This document shows, piece after piece, positions 42,291 to 54,855 of a stretch of DNA of 64,000 nucleotides. Made by a program: the position numbers and the translations under genes. The stretch spans positions 1,302,001 through 1,366,000 of the forward strand of contig JACONQ010000010.1 of assembly GCA_014281115.1 (NCBI GenBank). The letters run 5' to 3'. The notes beneath the pieces were generated by a model, which did no database searches, was not told the DNA's origin, and saw only the letters and a list, made by a program, of their open reading frames with translations. The stretch's first letter is position 1; every line of letters starts with the position of its first letter. Source of the stretch: Laburnicola sp. R22_1 (Eukaryota > Ascomycota > Dothideomycetes > Pleosporales > Didymosphaeriaceae).

Positions 42291-44402
42291 ACGTGTCCGT
42301 GCGCGTGATGCGCCACTTCGCGTGATGGGCCACCCACGCCAAAACACTCAAACTTCGCAACCTCGTAACTCCACCATCATGGCTCCAATCGATGATGCCG
42401 TTGCAGATATAACGTCGGTAAATTCTGGCGAACAGTTCTCGTACCGAAAAATAGCTAAAAAGTATGGTGTTTCTCGCTCAACTTTAACACGAAGGCACCA
42501 AGCTACAACACAGCCGCACGCGTCCAAGATCATCAACCAACAGAAGCTTACTCCGCCACAGGAGGCAGAGCTTGTTAACTATATAGAAGGACTTACAGCA
42601 CGTCACTTGCCTTCTACAAGAGAGATGGTACAGAATTTCGCGTCTACAATCGCGAAGGAGCCCGTGAGCGAGAGCTGGGTTACGCGCTTCATCAACAAAC
42701 ACGACATCTATCTCATCTCTTAATGGGCAACGGGTATGGACGCCAATCGCTACAAAGCCGACTTAGGGGATAAATACAGCCTGTATTTTGATTTCCTAGG
42801 TGACAAAATCAAGGAATACGACATCGAGCCTCGTCACACATACAATATGGATGAGAAGGGCTGCCTGATTGGTATTATTGGTAGATCGAAACGGGTGTTC
42901 AGCAGGCGAATGTGGGAGAAGAAGGAAGTTAAAGCAGCTCTCTAAGATGGCTCTCGTGAATGGATTACCATCTTAGCATGCGTCTGCGCCGACGGATCAG
43001 CCTTGCCGCCAAGCCTCATCTATCAGGCTACCAACAACGGCATACAATCAAGCTGGGTAGAGGACATCAAGGCAGGAGAGCACTTGGTACACGTCACCTC
43101 ATCGCAGTCAGGCTGGACCAACAACGATATCGGCCTTGCCTGGCTCGAACAGGTGTTTGATCGCTACACCAAGGCAAAAGCTCGACGATCTTACCGACTA
43201 CTTATCCTTGATGGCCATGGATCTCACGTTACTATGGATTTTATTGACTACTGCGATCAGAATAGGATCCTCCTAGCTATACTTCCTCCTCATTCAACTC
43301 ACACGCTTCAGCCGCTTGATATGGTGCTCTTTAAGCCTCTCTCAACTGCGTACTCAGCTGAGCTATCAACCCACCTCCATAAGAGCTAAGGCCTCATCCC
43401 TGTTAAGAAGGGCGACTTCTTCCCTCTATTCTGGAAGGCCTGGACGAGCTCCTTTAAGGAGGAGACGATACTTAAGTCTTTTGAAGCAACGGGTATCTCA
43501 CCATTCAACCCAGAGGTTATACTCAAAAGGTTCACCTAAACCACCCAAGATGAGCAGGGATCGCGAGAGAGCTCTACGTCAGTACTCAGTGGATCTGACT
43601 GGCGTAAACTAGATCGCCTTGTACGATCTGCAGTAGAAGACCAGAGCAGCAAGGACGCGCAGAAGCTCAGCCGCTCACTCCACCATATCTCAGTTCAGAA
43701 CGAGCTACTTCGCCATGAAATCAGCGGGCTCAAGGAGGCACTATCAGTCAAGAAGAAGCATAGGAAGAAGGGCAAGCCGCTTGACCTTCAGCGACGTCAA
43801 GAGTACCATGGGGGAGCAGTCATCTGGTCACCAAGGAAGATTCGGGAGGCTCGTGTACGCCAGTCTGTGAAAGAGCAAGAGGAGAAGGAGCAGAAGCTTC
43901 AAAAAGCGGAGACAGCTAAGTTAAGGAAGGCAGCTAAACTGTATAAGGAGAAAATTGCAGAGGAGAAGCGTGTGGCGCGGGAGGCGGCCAAGGTAGCTAG
44001 GGAGAAGGAGAAGGCTGAGAAGGCAGCAGAGCGCGCTTGCCAGAAAGCGGCTTGTGGCGCAGTAAAAGCTCTACAATCAACCCAAAAGGGTAAGAGAAAG
44101 GCCTCGCAGCTATCTACGCAGAGCAATAAGCGTCAGAAGCGTGTGGTTGACGCTGTAGCTACTGAGGAGGCCTCAGGTGCCGCATCAGCAGCTCCACCTA
44201 AGGCCACGCGGTGCGGCCGCAACGTCAAGCTTCCAGGTAAATACAAGTAGTGCAGGTTAATTGCAAGCATTAACATAGTACTCCGCTATAAAATCTAGTG
44301 ATAATAGCTACTGTGTGTGGCTCTACAGCCTCGTTTCTCGCAGAGCTGTTTTGGCGTGGGTGGCCCATCACGCGAAGTGGCGCATCACGCGCACGGACAC
44401 GT
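42291..44402 (+). mobile_element. Pogo-like DNA transposon E3 (2112 bp)
   Basis: TA at 42289-42290 and 44403-44404; inverted repeats of 55 bp at 42291-42345 and 44348-44402 (outer end ACGTGTCCGTGCGCGTGATG). CGCGTGATG starts at 42302 and again 17 bp later at 42319. Its left end lies 100 bp upstream of the Zn2Cys6 gene start. The right TA is shared with E4. Confidence 0.92.
42379..44250 (+). pseudogene. E3 transposase with four in-frame stops
   Basis: From MAPIDDAVADITS to the tail NVKLPGKYK the 624-codon frame is unbroken by indels, but TAA codons occur at 42721, 42943, 43387 and 43537. At two of them (42943 and 43387) the relatives E1 and E5 have Gln, consistent with C-to-T mutation. All three catalytic Asp are intact (NMDEKG, ILDGHGSH, LQPLDMV). 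Confidence 0.88.
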
Positions 44403-44404
44403 TA

Positions 44405-46534
44405 CCATATTTTACCACCAAATGCACGGACCCACCAAATGCACGTTTTTGCCGCCACCAAGGGCAACACTCCAAAACCTATACAACGCCAAATATATAG
44501 TAAAATCACTAGATTTTTTGCAGTAGCACTCGTAGGAGCATGTAAAACCATTGCGCAATGATAAATTACTTGCGATAACGCTGTGGGAGCTGTACAGTAC
44601 GGGTGCGCGTGGCTCTGGCGGGTGAGGGCACCCTCTCTCCAGTGGGCTCTTGATCAACAATAGTAGCCTCAGGTCTCTCAAGAGCTTGTTTTTTTGGTGT
44701 ACGAGGGTTGAGGCTCTGTCGATTACCCTTTTTAGACAATTGTATATCACCTTTGAGTTGCTTTTCGAGCTGCTTTTCGAGCTGCTTTTCAGCTCGCTCA
44801 GCAGCCTTGGCCTCTTTTGCTTGCGCCTTCAGTTCTCGCGCCGCCAAACGTACGCGAGCTCTCTCCTCTTTGAGAGCTTGTTTCTCCTGCTTTTTAAGAA
44901 GCCTTTGGTGTTGAGCCTCTGAGAGTTGTTGTTGTTGAAGCTTTTTATCAGCCTCAATTTGGTCCTGCCTCTCGCGGGCCCTCTGAACTTTGCTAGGTGA
45001 GTAAAATACGGCGCCGCTATGCCAATTATCAGGTTTATCAAGTAGGAGAGGCTTGCCACGTTAACAGCGCCTCTTCTCGTTGATAAAAGCTTGCTCAAGC
45101 CTATTGTATTGGTGTTAAAGGATCCTGTATTTGATCTCAAGCTTGTGATAACTTTGCGACAGCTGTTTACGCTCCTCAGCGTAGTCCTCCGCAACAATGT
45201 CCTTCAGTATTTGCCGTACTTTACGCCAATCAGAATCAGAGAGGTTTGACGAGCTACTCCGACTTGAGGGAGGGCTCTCGTGCTCTGCGATAAACTTCTT
45301 AAGTATAGTGTTTAGGTTATAAGGTGACAACCCAGTACACTCAAAAGCTTTGAGTATTATTGTTTCTTGAAAGGCCCTTTGCCAGGAGGCGTTGAAGAGT
45401 CGATAAAAGTCGCGTTTGGTAATTGCTGAGAGGCCCTAGCAGTTGTACATAAACTCTGAGAGCTCTCTTGTATACGCCGTACTCAGAGGCTTGAACATCG
45501 CCACATCAAGAGGCTGGAGAGTGTGGGTAGCGTGTGGCGGGAAGGTTGTAAGGAGTATTTTGTTATTGTCGCAGTACGTGATAAATTGCATAGTAATATG
45601 AGACCCATGCCCATCAAGTATGAGTAGTCGGTACTCCCTACGAGCTTTCTCCTTGGTCTCGCGATCAAATACTTGTTTGAGCCACGCCAAACCAATCTCA
45701 TTGTTGGTCCACCCACTTGATGAGCTCGCAAAAAGGCCTTGTGGTGTTGCGGATCAAAATCTTGAAGCCATGAGTCTTGTATATTGCCCGTAGTAGCTTG
45801 ATAAATCAAGGCTGGCGTCAGCGAGGTGCCGTCGGCGCAAATACAGGCAATTGTTGTTACCCACTCTCTATTGCCGTCCTGGAGCATTTGCTTGTGAGGG
45901 CCCTGCTCATACAGCTGCCGCGAGAACACTCTTTTCATCTTGGTGAGCACTCCAATAAGGAACCCTTTTTCATCCATATTGTACATATGGCGACTGTCGA
46001 TATCGTACTGGGTTATTTTGTCGCCTAAAAGCTTGAAGTATAAGGCGTATTTGGTAGCAGAATCAGCGCGGTGGCGACAGGCGTCGATACCAGTAGTCCA
46101 TCGCGATATGAGCTCAATATTGTTGCGGGCAATAAAGCGCTCAACCCAGTTTTTGCCTGGCTCTTTTCTGGCTATTTCTGTTGCGAAATTTCGGATCATT
46201 TGCTTTGTAGGAGGCAGGCCTCTCTTGTTGAGCTTATATATGTAGTTTACAAGCTCTTTTTCTTGTGTGGTGTTGAGAAATTTCTGCTCATTTGCCCTCT
46301 CTATGTGGCTTTTATTAATCCCGCGCGCGCGCCGCGATAAAGTTGATCGCTCAACGCCAAATAATTTGGCAATTTTGGTGTAATTAGGCTTTTCGCCTGC
46401 TGGCAAGCTTTCGATTGCTGCCAGCGCGGCCTCCATAGCGTCAATATTGGTGGAGTTATGAGCGTTGATAAACTACGTGGATTTTTTCAAAACCGTGCAT
46501 TTGGTGGGGTCGTGCATTTGGTGATTAGTCATGG
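44405..46534 (-). mobile_element. Pogo-like DNA transposon E4 (2130 bp)
   Basis: TA at 44403-44404 (shared with E3) and 46535-46536. Inverted repeats are imperfect near the tips but share CCACCAAATGCACG, which starts at 44415 and 17 bp later at 44432; at the right end the complements start at 46494 and 46511, again 17 bp apart. The terminal word is unrelated to those of E1, E2, E3 and E5. Confidence 0.9.
44566..46436 (-). pseudogene. E4 transposase, degenerate
   Basis: Starts MEAALAAIESLPAGEKPNYT. A frameshift near 45725 separates the N-terminal 235 codons from the catalytic core, and TAG at 45436-45438 interrupts the core. The second and third catalytic Asp are present (ILDGHGSH, LQPLDVA). 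It is the most diverged of the five; its recognition helix reads VERSTLSRRARG. Confidence 0.86.
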
Positions 46535-46536
46535 TA

Positions 46537-47075
46537 CGCCTGTAGCTGACTCGGGTAGCAACCCCAGCTGGTACCTTCGAGGACTTGCTCCAACATCAAC
46601 GGGGAATTGCACAAGTAAAATAGTACGTTTACAGGGGTTGACGCTTTACGCCACATAGCCCGAATCTCCTCTTTGCATATCATGCGCGCAACGTGCTGGT
46701 GCATAGTCGTATGCAAAAGTCATGATATCATTCGTAACTGCGCTGTGAAACACACACAAGGTCATCGCCGTACACAAGGGTCACGTCAGATGCGGTGTAT
46801 CGGTATTCATTCATTCGGTCTTCATCTCCAACGTTGTGAGGAGAGAGACGTATATCGAACTATGTAACAAGGAACATCGGCGTGCCCTTGCAAAACTTTT
46901 GCGGCCGAAGCCTTGGACAAAACCATGGGCACGCGGAATGATGCCGTGACACTCATCAAGTCTCGTGTATGCAAAAAGTATGTTCACTTTGCGTGCCGTG
47001 TGTGGTTGCACGGCGGCTCCGTTGAACGAAACGGTGCATATGCAAGACGGTGATATGACCAAGAGAAAAGCCAGG
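46537..47075. other. Intergenic between E4 and the GPCR gene
   Basis: About 540 bp downstream of the GPCR stop. Short frames only; no repeat or gene recognised. Confidence 0.5.
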
Positions 47076-48634
47076 TTACTTTTCGCCTCGCCGGGCCAGT
47101 GCTCTCACACTTCCGATACTGGACGCGGACAGACGCCGCAGTGACTCTGTGGTGCTCTTTATAGCGTTAAGCTGAATAGGAGCTGTGGAGCCCTGTGCCC
47201 CGTTCGTAGTTGAAGTTTGCGCTCTCTCCCTGGCATATTGAGCAGCACGCCTTCTACGGCGGGTCCTGCGACTAGTCATTGAATCCAGTATCTCTGACAA
47301 GGCGCGTTTGCACTCTGGCCAAGTCGTTGAGGTATAGATCATAGCGTTCCAGAAGCCCTGAAGAGGCAAGACCAAGGCGGAGGCAAGGTTGAGCCCAAAT
47401 ATGGGATGGTCCTTGTCAATGTATTGCTGAAGACGATTGACAGTGGAAGGTACCCACACGATGAACAGGGCGGTGAACATGAGAAAAGCAACTTTGAAGT
47501 ATCCCCACGCAGCGGCATTTCCCTCCATGGCAGCATTCCGGCGCTTGTTCGGGTTGTACTGACTGGCTGAAAACGAATGAGAGTGATATCCGTCTGCAGT
47601 TTGCGTCCGGTTGGTAGAGAAGGCAGTGGCGTTGTACCCGGTGCGTCTCCGGTCGTGTTGCGGATCCGCTGTCCTCGGGGGAGCGGGAATTTCGTCGGGC
47701 GGATCAAGTGGTCTCGTGCTAGCAAAGGAGCCATGAAAAGGCGGATCACCAGGTACGGATTCAAGATCTATAGACGAGTAAGTTTCTACCTTCATTTCGG
47801 TCTCCACTTTGATTTTGCGGTAGTTTGCAGCGGTGAACGGATTAGTCAGCGTGTTGCCCAGTTCTGGGTCAGTGTTTCTAGTCAGTGAGCGAAGCTGAGC
47901 ACGCTTCTTGAAGATCTTTCGCCCGGTAGCAGCGTAGATGCAGAGCGTGGCGCAGATGATGACCCTGGAGTTCGTCAGACAGTGACCATATGAAAGGGTC
48001 GTGTGCTTACCATATAGGGGCATAGAAGAAGGCAATCCGCATCCACTCAGCCTCTGTACTGACCCAGCACCAAATCTACAACGTCAGAAAAATCGTATAG
48101 CGGACAGGGAGGACATACAGTGGCAGGGCCAATGATCTTTCTATGACCGGGTCCTAGATGGTCCATGACGATATATGTAATTGCAGTAACGCCGGGAAGG
48201 CCATAACTCAAGCCCAGGTACCACTTCTCGAGTCGGCGTAACTGTCTAGAGTCGTAGTTATGGAAGAAGACCAACATGACGTTCGTGGCCATGCTGAATA
48301 CCCACAAGGTGTCCGCCATCATGAACCTACGATAATTAGTTAGCTTCGTGATAGGTTCAGGAGAGACGTGCCATTGAATCACGATGCCCTGGAACTCGCA
48401 AAGATTAGAGAAGTCAACACTCTGTCCTGGGAGGGCGGAAGTGGAGATTAGCGTCGCAACGTTGGTTAGCATATTGCCAAAGGAAGCAAAGAAGACCAGG
48501 CGGTTGATGGGCTTCCGGAAAAAGTCCCATCGCAGGAAGGTGGTGATGATGAACAAGGAGCCGAGGATGGAGAGGACGGACATGCTCCGCTCCGATACCT
48601 GGACAGCCAGCAACTCGCGAGCAGTGAGCGTCAT
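47076..48634 (-). CDS. cAMP-receptor-like G protein-coupled receptor
   Basis: Predicted 474 residues in four exons (48634-48372, 48326-48119, 48075-48011, 47964-47076; 1425 nt). Seven hydrophobic segments are visible. Segment 1 is SVLSILGSLFIITTFLRW. Helix 3 contains MMADTLWVFSMATNVMLVFF, and LRRLEKWYLGLSYGLP leads into helix 4. Helix 5 follows IWCWVSTEAEWMRIAFFYAP, with the WCW motif of the Dictyostelium-cAMP-receptor/Git3-like class. A third intracellular loop of over 100 residues, rich in Ser, Thr and Pro, precedes helix 6, and helix 7 ends in PLQGFWNAMIY. The long Arg/Ser-rich C tail fits phosphorylation. Fungal relatives sense nutrients upstream of cAMP signalling; ligand unknown. Intron 1 has an unusual GC donor. 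Confidence 0.9.
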
Positions 48635-49930
48635 GATGAGGCCGGCGTATGGATCGAAGAGCAACAATTTTGGAAGGTGTGGTTTTGTATGGTAGACCCC
48701 AGCCGGGAAATTGTGACGGCAGCAGCGGTCGCCAAAACAAACAACGCCGCACTCTTGTCAAATGAGCAAACACATGGACCAGCGCGGTGCTGGTGCGCCT
48801 AGGGAGATGGTTGTTGAGGCGGCAAGTATATGCTGCGGGTTGCGCGGTGATGGTTGTCGTGGTGTCGAGCGTCGGCAGGCCGTGTCAAAGATGCAGGTGC
48901 GAGGGAGGTTGCAGTTGGTCGAGGTCCCAGAGGAAGGTGCGGGCGAATTTGCTTGGCTGCTTAGTGGCAGGTGCAATTCACTCTAAATGTGATTCACTGG
49001 AGATGTAATTCACTTGCCCCCCCCGGCAATGGTTGTCGCTTCGACGCGGGACGGACGGCGGGGCAAACGGGCACGCGCAGCCTGGAATGTGGGCACTGAA
49101 GCCGCAAGTTGACAGCGATCGAAGAGCGAAACGGGCTAATCCGATCCTGGGGGCGTGGGGAGTACAGCTCAGGCAAGGAGCAGTCGTTCGCACAACGTTG
49201 TACAGGGCAGAGCCACGATCGAATCGAGCCGTTGTCGTTTGGTGTCACCACGCCAACGGCGGTACCTGCAGAGTGGAGAAGAGTGAATGGACGTTTTGCT
49301 GCGTAACGAATGACAGTCCCGGAAAAGATTCACACGCAGTTGACAGAAAGAGAAAATCCACACGTAGTAGATGAGACAACACAAAAGTATCACACCACAT
49401 TGGGGATACGTATAAGGGCACAGTGTGCCGTCCTGTCTCCCAGCAAGCTTACAGTGCACACATAGCGTAAGCTGGCGTCCGCACTCCATCGGCAGCATCT
49501 GGGGAATAATGGCAACATTGGCAGACTATGGGCCCATGGGGGTCCCGTGAGGCGTGCGTTAGGGCGGACTGCCGTACAGTTGAACAGCAGGCGGGCAAGT
49601 ATAGCATCTGCTGACAGGCATTACCTAGCGACGATCAAGCCAGGAGGATCTGTCATCCCCGGCCCTCCTGTTGTTCGTGTCGAGGGTACGTGGTAGGAGA
49701 ACCGCCACCCAGGACGTTGCTGGCCGTTGCGGCTCATGCCGCGCTAAGCCCACAGCGATTGGCGATGCCGATGCCGCGTCTGACGGGCGCTTTCTCACTC
49801 TTCTTATGTCCCTCATCTTCAGGTCGTGCTGCCACTCACCCTATCGACAGCACAGCTCCTTGTGAGAGCAGTTGCTTTTGCAAGCCGGTGTTGCGGTACG
49901 AAACCCGGCCATGCACCTCGGGGACGTGCT
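48635..49930. other. Intergenic, GPCR promoter to E5
   Basis: About 1.3 kb upstream of the GPCR start and ending at the TA flanking E5. Only short frames without motifs; no repeat identified. It presumably contains the GPCR promoter in its left part. Confidence 0.5.
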
Positions 49931-49932
49931 TA

Positions 49933-52062
49933 CCGTGTCCGTGCGCGTAACGGGCCACGTCGCGTAACGGGTCACGAACACCAAAACACCAGACAAGCCA
50001 CCAACTTTAACGCGTCGTAACTCCACCACTATGGCTCCGATTGATGACGCGATTGCAGCAATTGATTCGCTAGAACCAGGAGAACACTTTTCGTACCGCG
50101 CAATTGCTCGTCAGTTCGGTGTACCAAAGACTACGTTGACTCAAAGACACCAAGGTCGTCAGCGCCCACGGGAAGCCAAACATCGCGATCAACTACTCCT
50201 CAGCCCGCAACAAGAGTACGAGCTTGTAGAGTATATTGGAGGCTTAACAAAGCGAGGGCTACCACCTACAAGAGAGATGATACGAAATTTCGCCTCTGAG
50301 ATCTCCTCCGAGAGCGCCTCTGATGCCTGGGTTACGCGCTTCTTGAGCCGAAACCATGAGCATCTCACCTCTAAATACACCCTCGGGATGGACGCCACAC
50401 GCCACAGAGCCGACTCTAAGGACAAGTACGAGGCGTACTTCAAGCTGCTACACTCCAAGCTCACTCAGTACGGCTTGGAGCCTCGCCATATATACAAATA
50501 TGGATGAGAAGGGCTTCATGATTGGTGTACTTAGCCGCTCCAAACGAGTGTTCAGCCGTCGGATGTGGGAGCGTAGGGAGGTCACTGCAGCTCTCCAAGA
50601 TGGCTCTCGTGAGTGGATCACCCTCCTAGCAGCCGTCTGCGCAGATGGGAGTGCTCTCTCGCCCGGCCTCATCTACCAGTCGGCGAACAGCTCACTGCAG
50701 GCCTCATGGGTGGCCGCCATTGAAGCCGGGCAACACGACGTCTTTGTGGCTTCATCTCCGTCAGGATGGACGAACAACGACATCGGATTGGCGTGGCTAG
50801 AGCAGGTATTCGATCGCTGTACGAAGCAGAAAGCGCGTCGCGGGAGGGACTGGCGTCTCCTCATACTTGACGGCCATGGCAGTCACCTCACAAAGGACTT
50901 TATCGACTACTGCGACTCCCATCGTATACTCCTGGCCGTGTTTCCCCCTCACTCTACTCACACGCTTCAGCCACTCGATGTTGTTTGCTTTAAGCCTCTC
51001 TCAAGTAGCTACTCCAAGGAGCTCTCCAGCCACCTCCAAAGGAGCCAAGGGCTCATCCCAGTCACGAAGGGAGACTTCTTCCCATTGTTCTGGGGTGCCT
51101 GGCAGTCTGCCTTCACGACAGAGACGATCCTCAATTCCTTTGAAGCCACTGGCATATGGCCTATGGAGCTAGAGGCTATACTCAAACGCTTCGAGAGAGA
51201 GAGCTCCAGCGAGCATAGAGGAGGTGAAGCATGTCCCCCAGCACCCAAAGAGAGCGACTGGCGTCACATGGAGCGTCTCGTACGCTCTGCAGTGAGGGAT
51301 ACTGCCGCGGAGGACTCCAAGACGCTCTCTCAAACGCTCCACTCACTCGCAGCTCAAAACGAGCTGCTACACCATGAGAATAACGGCCTGAGAGAGGCTC
51401 TTACTGTTAAGAGGAGGCACAAAAAGCGCGGCAAACCTCTCGACTTGCAGCAGCGCGAGGAGTACCATGGTGGTGCTGTCTTCTGGTCACCGCGCAAGCT
51501 GAGAGAGGCACGTGCACGTGAGGCAGTAGTACAACACCAAGAGCATGAGGAGCAGCTTGCAAAGGCGAACAGGAAGGAGCTTCAAGCTGCTGCTAAGCTC
51601 CTCCAAGAGCAAGAGGCTGAGGAGAGACGCGTGGCGAGAGAGAGAGCCAAAGTGGTGAGAGATCAGCTGAAGGCCGAACAGGCAGCTGCTCGCGCGGCCA
51701 GAATCGAGGCCCAAAACACTAAGAGAGCATCTAAAACTGCCCAAACGGGTAAGCGCAAAGCCTCAAGAGCGCCCTCAGCAAAGCGTGAGCCCAAGAGACG
51801 CGCGCGCGGTACTGCAGCTGTCAGGGAGTCGCCAGAAGCTGCACCAGCTGCTCCACCCAAAATCAACTCTCGTGGCCGCACCATCAACGTTCCACGCAAA
51901 TATAGATAATACAAATCAATCGCGAGCATGTTACGGGTCTCTCCACCAAAAAATCTCGTTAAAAGAGCTATTATAGCTGTTACAATAACCTCATCTTTGT
52001 GGTGGTGAGCATGTTGTTCGTGGCCCGTTACGCGACGTGGCCCGTTACGCGCACGGACACGG
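49933..52062 (+). mobile_element. Pogo-like DNA transposon E5 (2130 bp)
   Basis: TA at 49931-49932 and 52063-52064. Inverted repeats of about 50 bp with one mismatch (outer end CCGTGTCCGTGCGCGTAACG). CGCGTAACGGG starts at 49944 and 17 bp later at 49961. It is closest to E3 at the tips. It stands alone, not paired with another element, and is the best preserved of the five. Confidence 0.93.
50031..51909 (+). pseudogene. E5 transposase, near intact, one frameshift
   Basis: About 626 codons from MAPIDDAIAAIDS to the end at NVPRKYR, broken only by one extra A in the AAA at 50496-50498, just before the first catalytic motif NMDEKG. All three catalytic Asp are present (NMDEKG, ILDGHGSH, LQPLDVV). 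The Gln that is a stop codon in E2, E3 and E4 is intact here (QRSQGLIPV). The C-terminal tail is Arg/Lys/Ala-rich. The single-base lesion could be real or a sequencing error; if an error, this is an active-looking transposase. Confidence 0.85.
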
Positions 52063-52064
52063 TA

Positions 52065-53821
52065 CCGAGCCGGCGGGCGTTCTCCTCGTGGGAATCTAGA
52101 CTTCGTCAACACCGCTCAGCTCGTTGCGGACCCTATCACAGCCGGCGCACACACACCACAATATCACGATCTCTGCACAGTAGCTTTAGAATCGCCGTTA
52201 ACAGATACAATAAGCCATAAAGGACCCCACGCCCAGGTGTCACAGCCTTCGAGGCGTCGGCAAACGTTAGACTTTCGGCTAATAATAGATCTTGCCCTAC
52301 GCGAATGTTTGGATGCAGTTGGAACGCCTTCGTAATTCCATTGGTTAACGAGACCGTTCTAGCATCTTTTTGTACCAATCCTCTCTGTGGTCATACGGGA
52401 TTGAGCTTGTCATTGGGCCAGGTGGGAACAGGGTGTGCCTCGTGGCCCCCTTGCCAATTCGGCCCTCTCCTTGACGTCTGACTTGAACCCAACGCGGGAA
52501 ACGATTGCGGAAAGCCCGCAGAACGTTTGAGCTTCTCGTTCTACTCTGCTTATATGGCAATTCTCCATCCAGAATGCAAGACCGGTTTGACCAAACTCGA
52601 AGACTTCAAACAGCAGGCAGACCAAAAATGCGCTCTTTCATCCTCGTGGCAAGACAAGGGAAGAGGCTCATTACATTCTGTTGCAATGGCCGCCATAAAC
52701 TCTGTGCGGTATGAATACCAACACAGCGATCTGTAGAGATACCCGCGGATGCATAAACCACGAGCCGCACCACCGACACTGTGAGATTGACAACGTACGA
52801 CCCCCCGATCTCGCGTACCCCACGCAACGATGATTCACGTCCTCCAGGGTGACTAAAGAGAATGGAAAGTTTCAAAACCACTCTCGTACATCAGACTTCC
52901 ACCATGAGGGCGGGGTGTAAGCTTGCCTCCAACACGCCAAGCGGATCCTCAGTACAGTTTGCAGGACAAGGCAAAGTCCACAGGAGGCGGAGCTGAGAGG
53001 TGGCCTCAGGACACCTTACCTAGCCGAGACAGCATACTGCCAATGACTGATCTAAGGCAAAAACGTAATCCCCACGGTTGGGGTAAGCTTACTATGTCAT
53101 TTCAGACTTTTGCCATCTTCGCAGGTGCTCAATCTTTCCCTTGATGTTTTCGTGTGGATCGCATCAAACCATCGCACTCGTCTGATACCACTCCCAATCG
53201 TCACCCATTGACTTCTAATTTCCAAATCACATAGCCAGGAATGTCACGTCGGGCACCCAGTGACACTGGCATGAACAAAGCTGCCAATTCAGGGTTGCCA
53301 AACCATTCATTCGATGTGAGACCTTGGCGCATGTTCACGACAGCTTACAATTCCCTGAAACAAGAGCTGTCGGCTACAACCAGCATGATGTGTAGTTCGC
53401 GTTGCGACGATACCTGTCCGTGTAACATGTTTTTCTATTCACCATTGTATGCTACTGATTCTGCCCCTGGACAAGTAAATGGGACTGAGATGAAAAAAAT
53501 AGAACCATGAAATTTCGGAAAATGCACGCTGTATGCCTAGGAACGACAACCAAGGAAAGGGGTACTCCCGGCACAGACTCCAAAACGCCGGTTTTTTTTT
53601 TTTTGTGAACAAAGCTGCATCCCGCAACTATACTATGGTAAAAAAGTTAGTTTCCTTTCGCACCCACTACTCGTCCCAATCTCTTCTTTTGAGCGGAAGA
53701 ACGATTCAGAGGGTTCGATTCGCGATTGCTGTGACATGTACTAGTGTATTCGTAGGTTACGATGGCCAACGCGCGGGGCATGGAAAAAATGTTTACGAAA
53801 CCCTCTCAAGCTCTTCTGCTC
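52065..53821. other. Intergenic, no gene seen
   Basis: About 1.75 kb to the right of E5 and downstream of the CDK gene. Short frames (up to 120 codons) on both strands have no recognisable motif, and a T homopolymer occurs at about 53591. It may include eroded sequence, but I could not tie any segment to a gene. Confidence 0.5.

Positions 53822-54855
<1,034 letters not shown>

Noticed and set aside
52345..52560. Possible small minus-strand gene right of E5
   Set aside because: 71 codons without a recognisable domain, no plausible exon neighbours, in a region with no other coding signal.
53690..53760. tRNA-like GGTTCGATTC string
   Set aside because: The T-loop-like string is not accompanied by a D arm, anticodon stem or matching acceptor ends.
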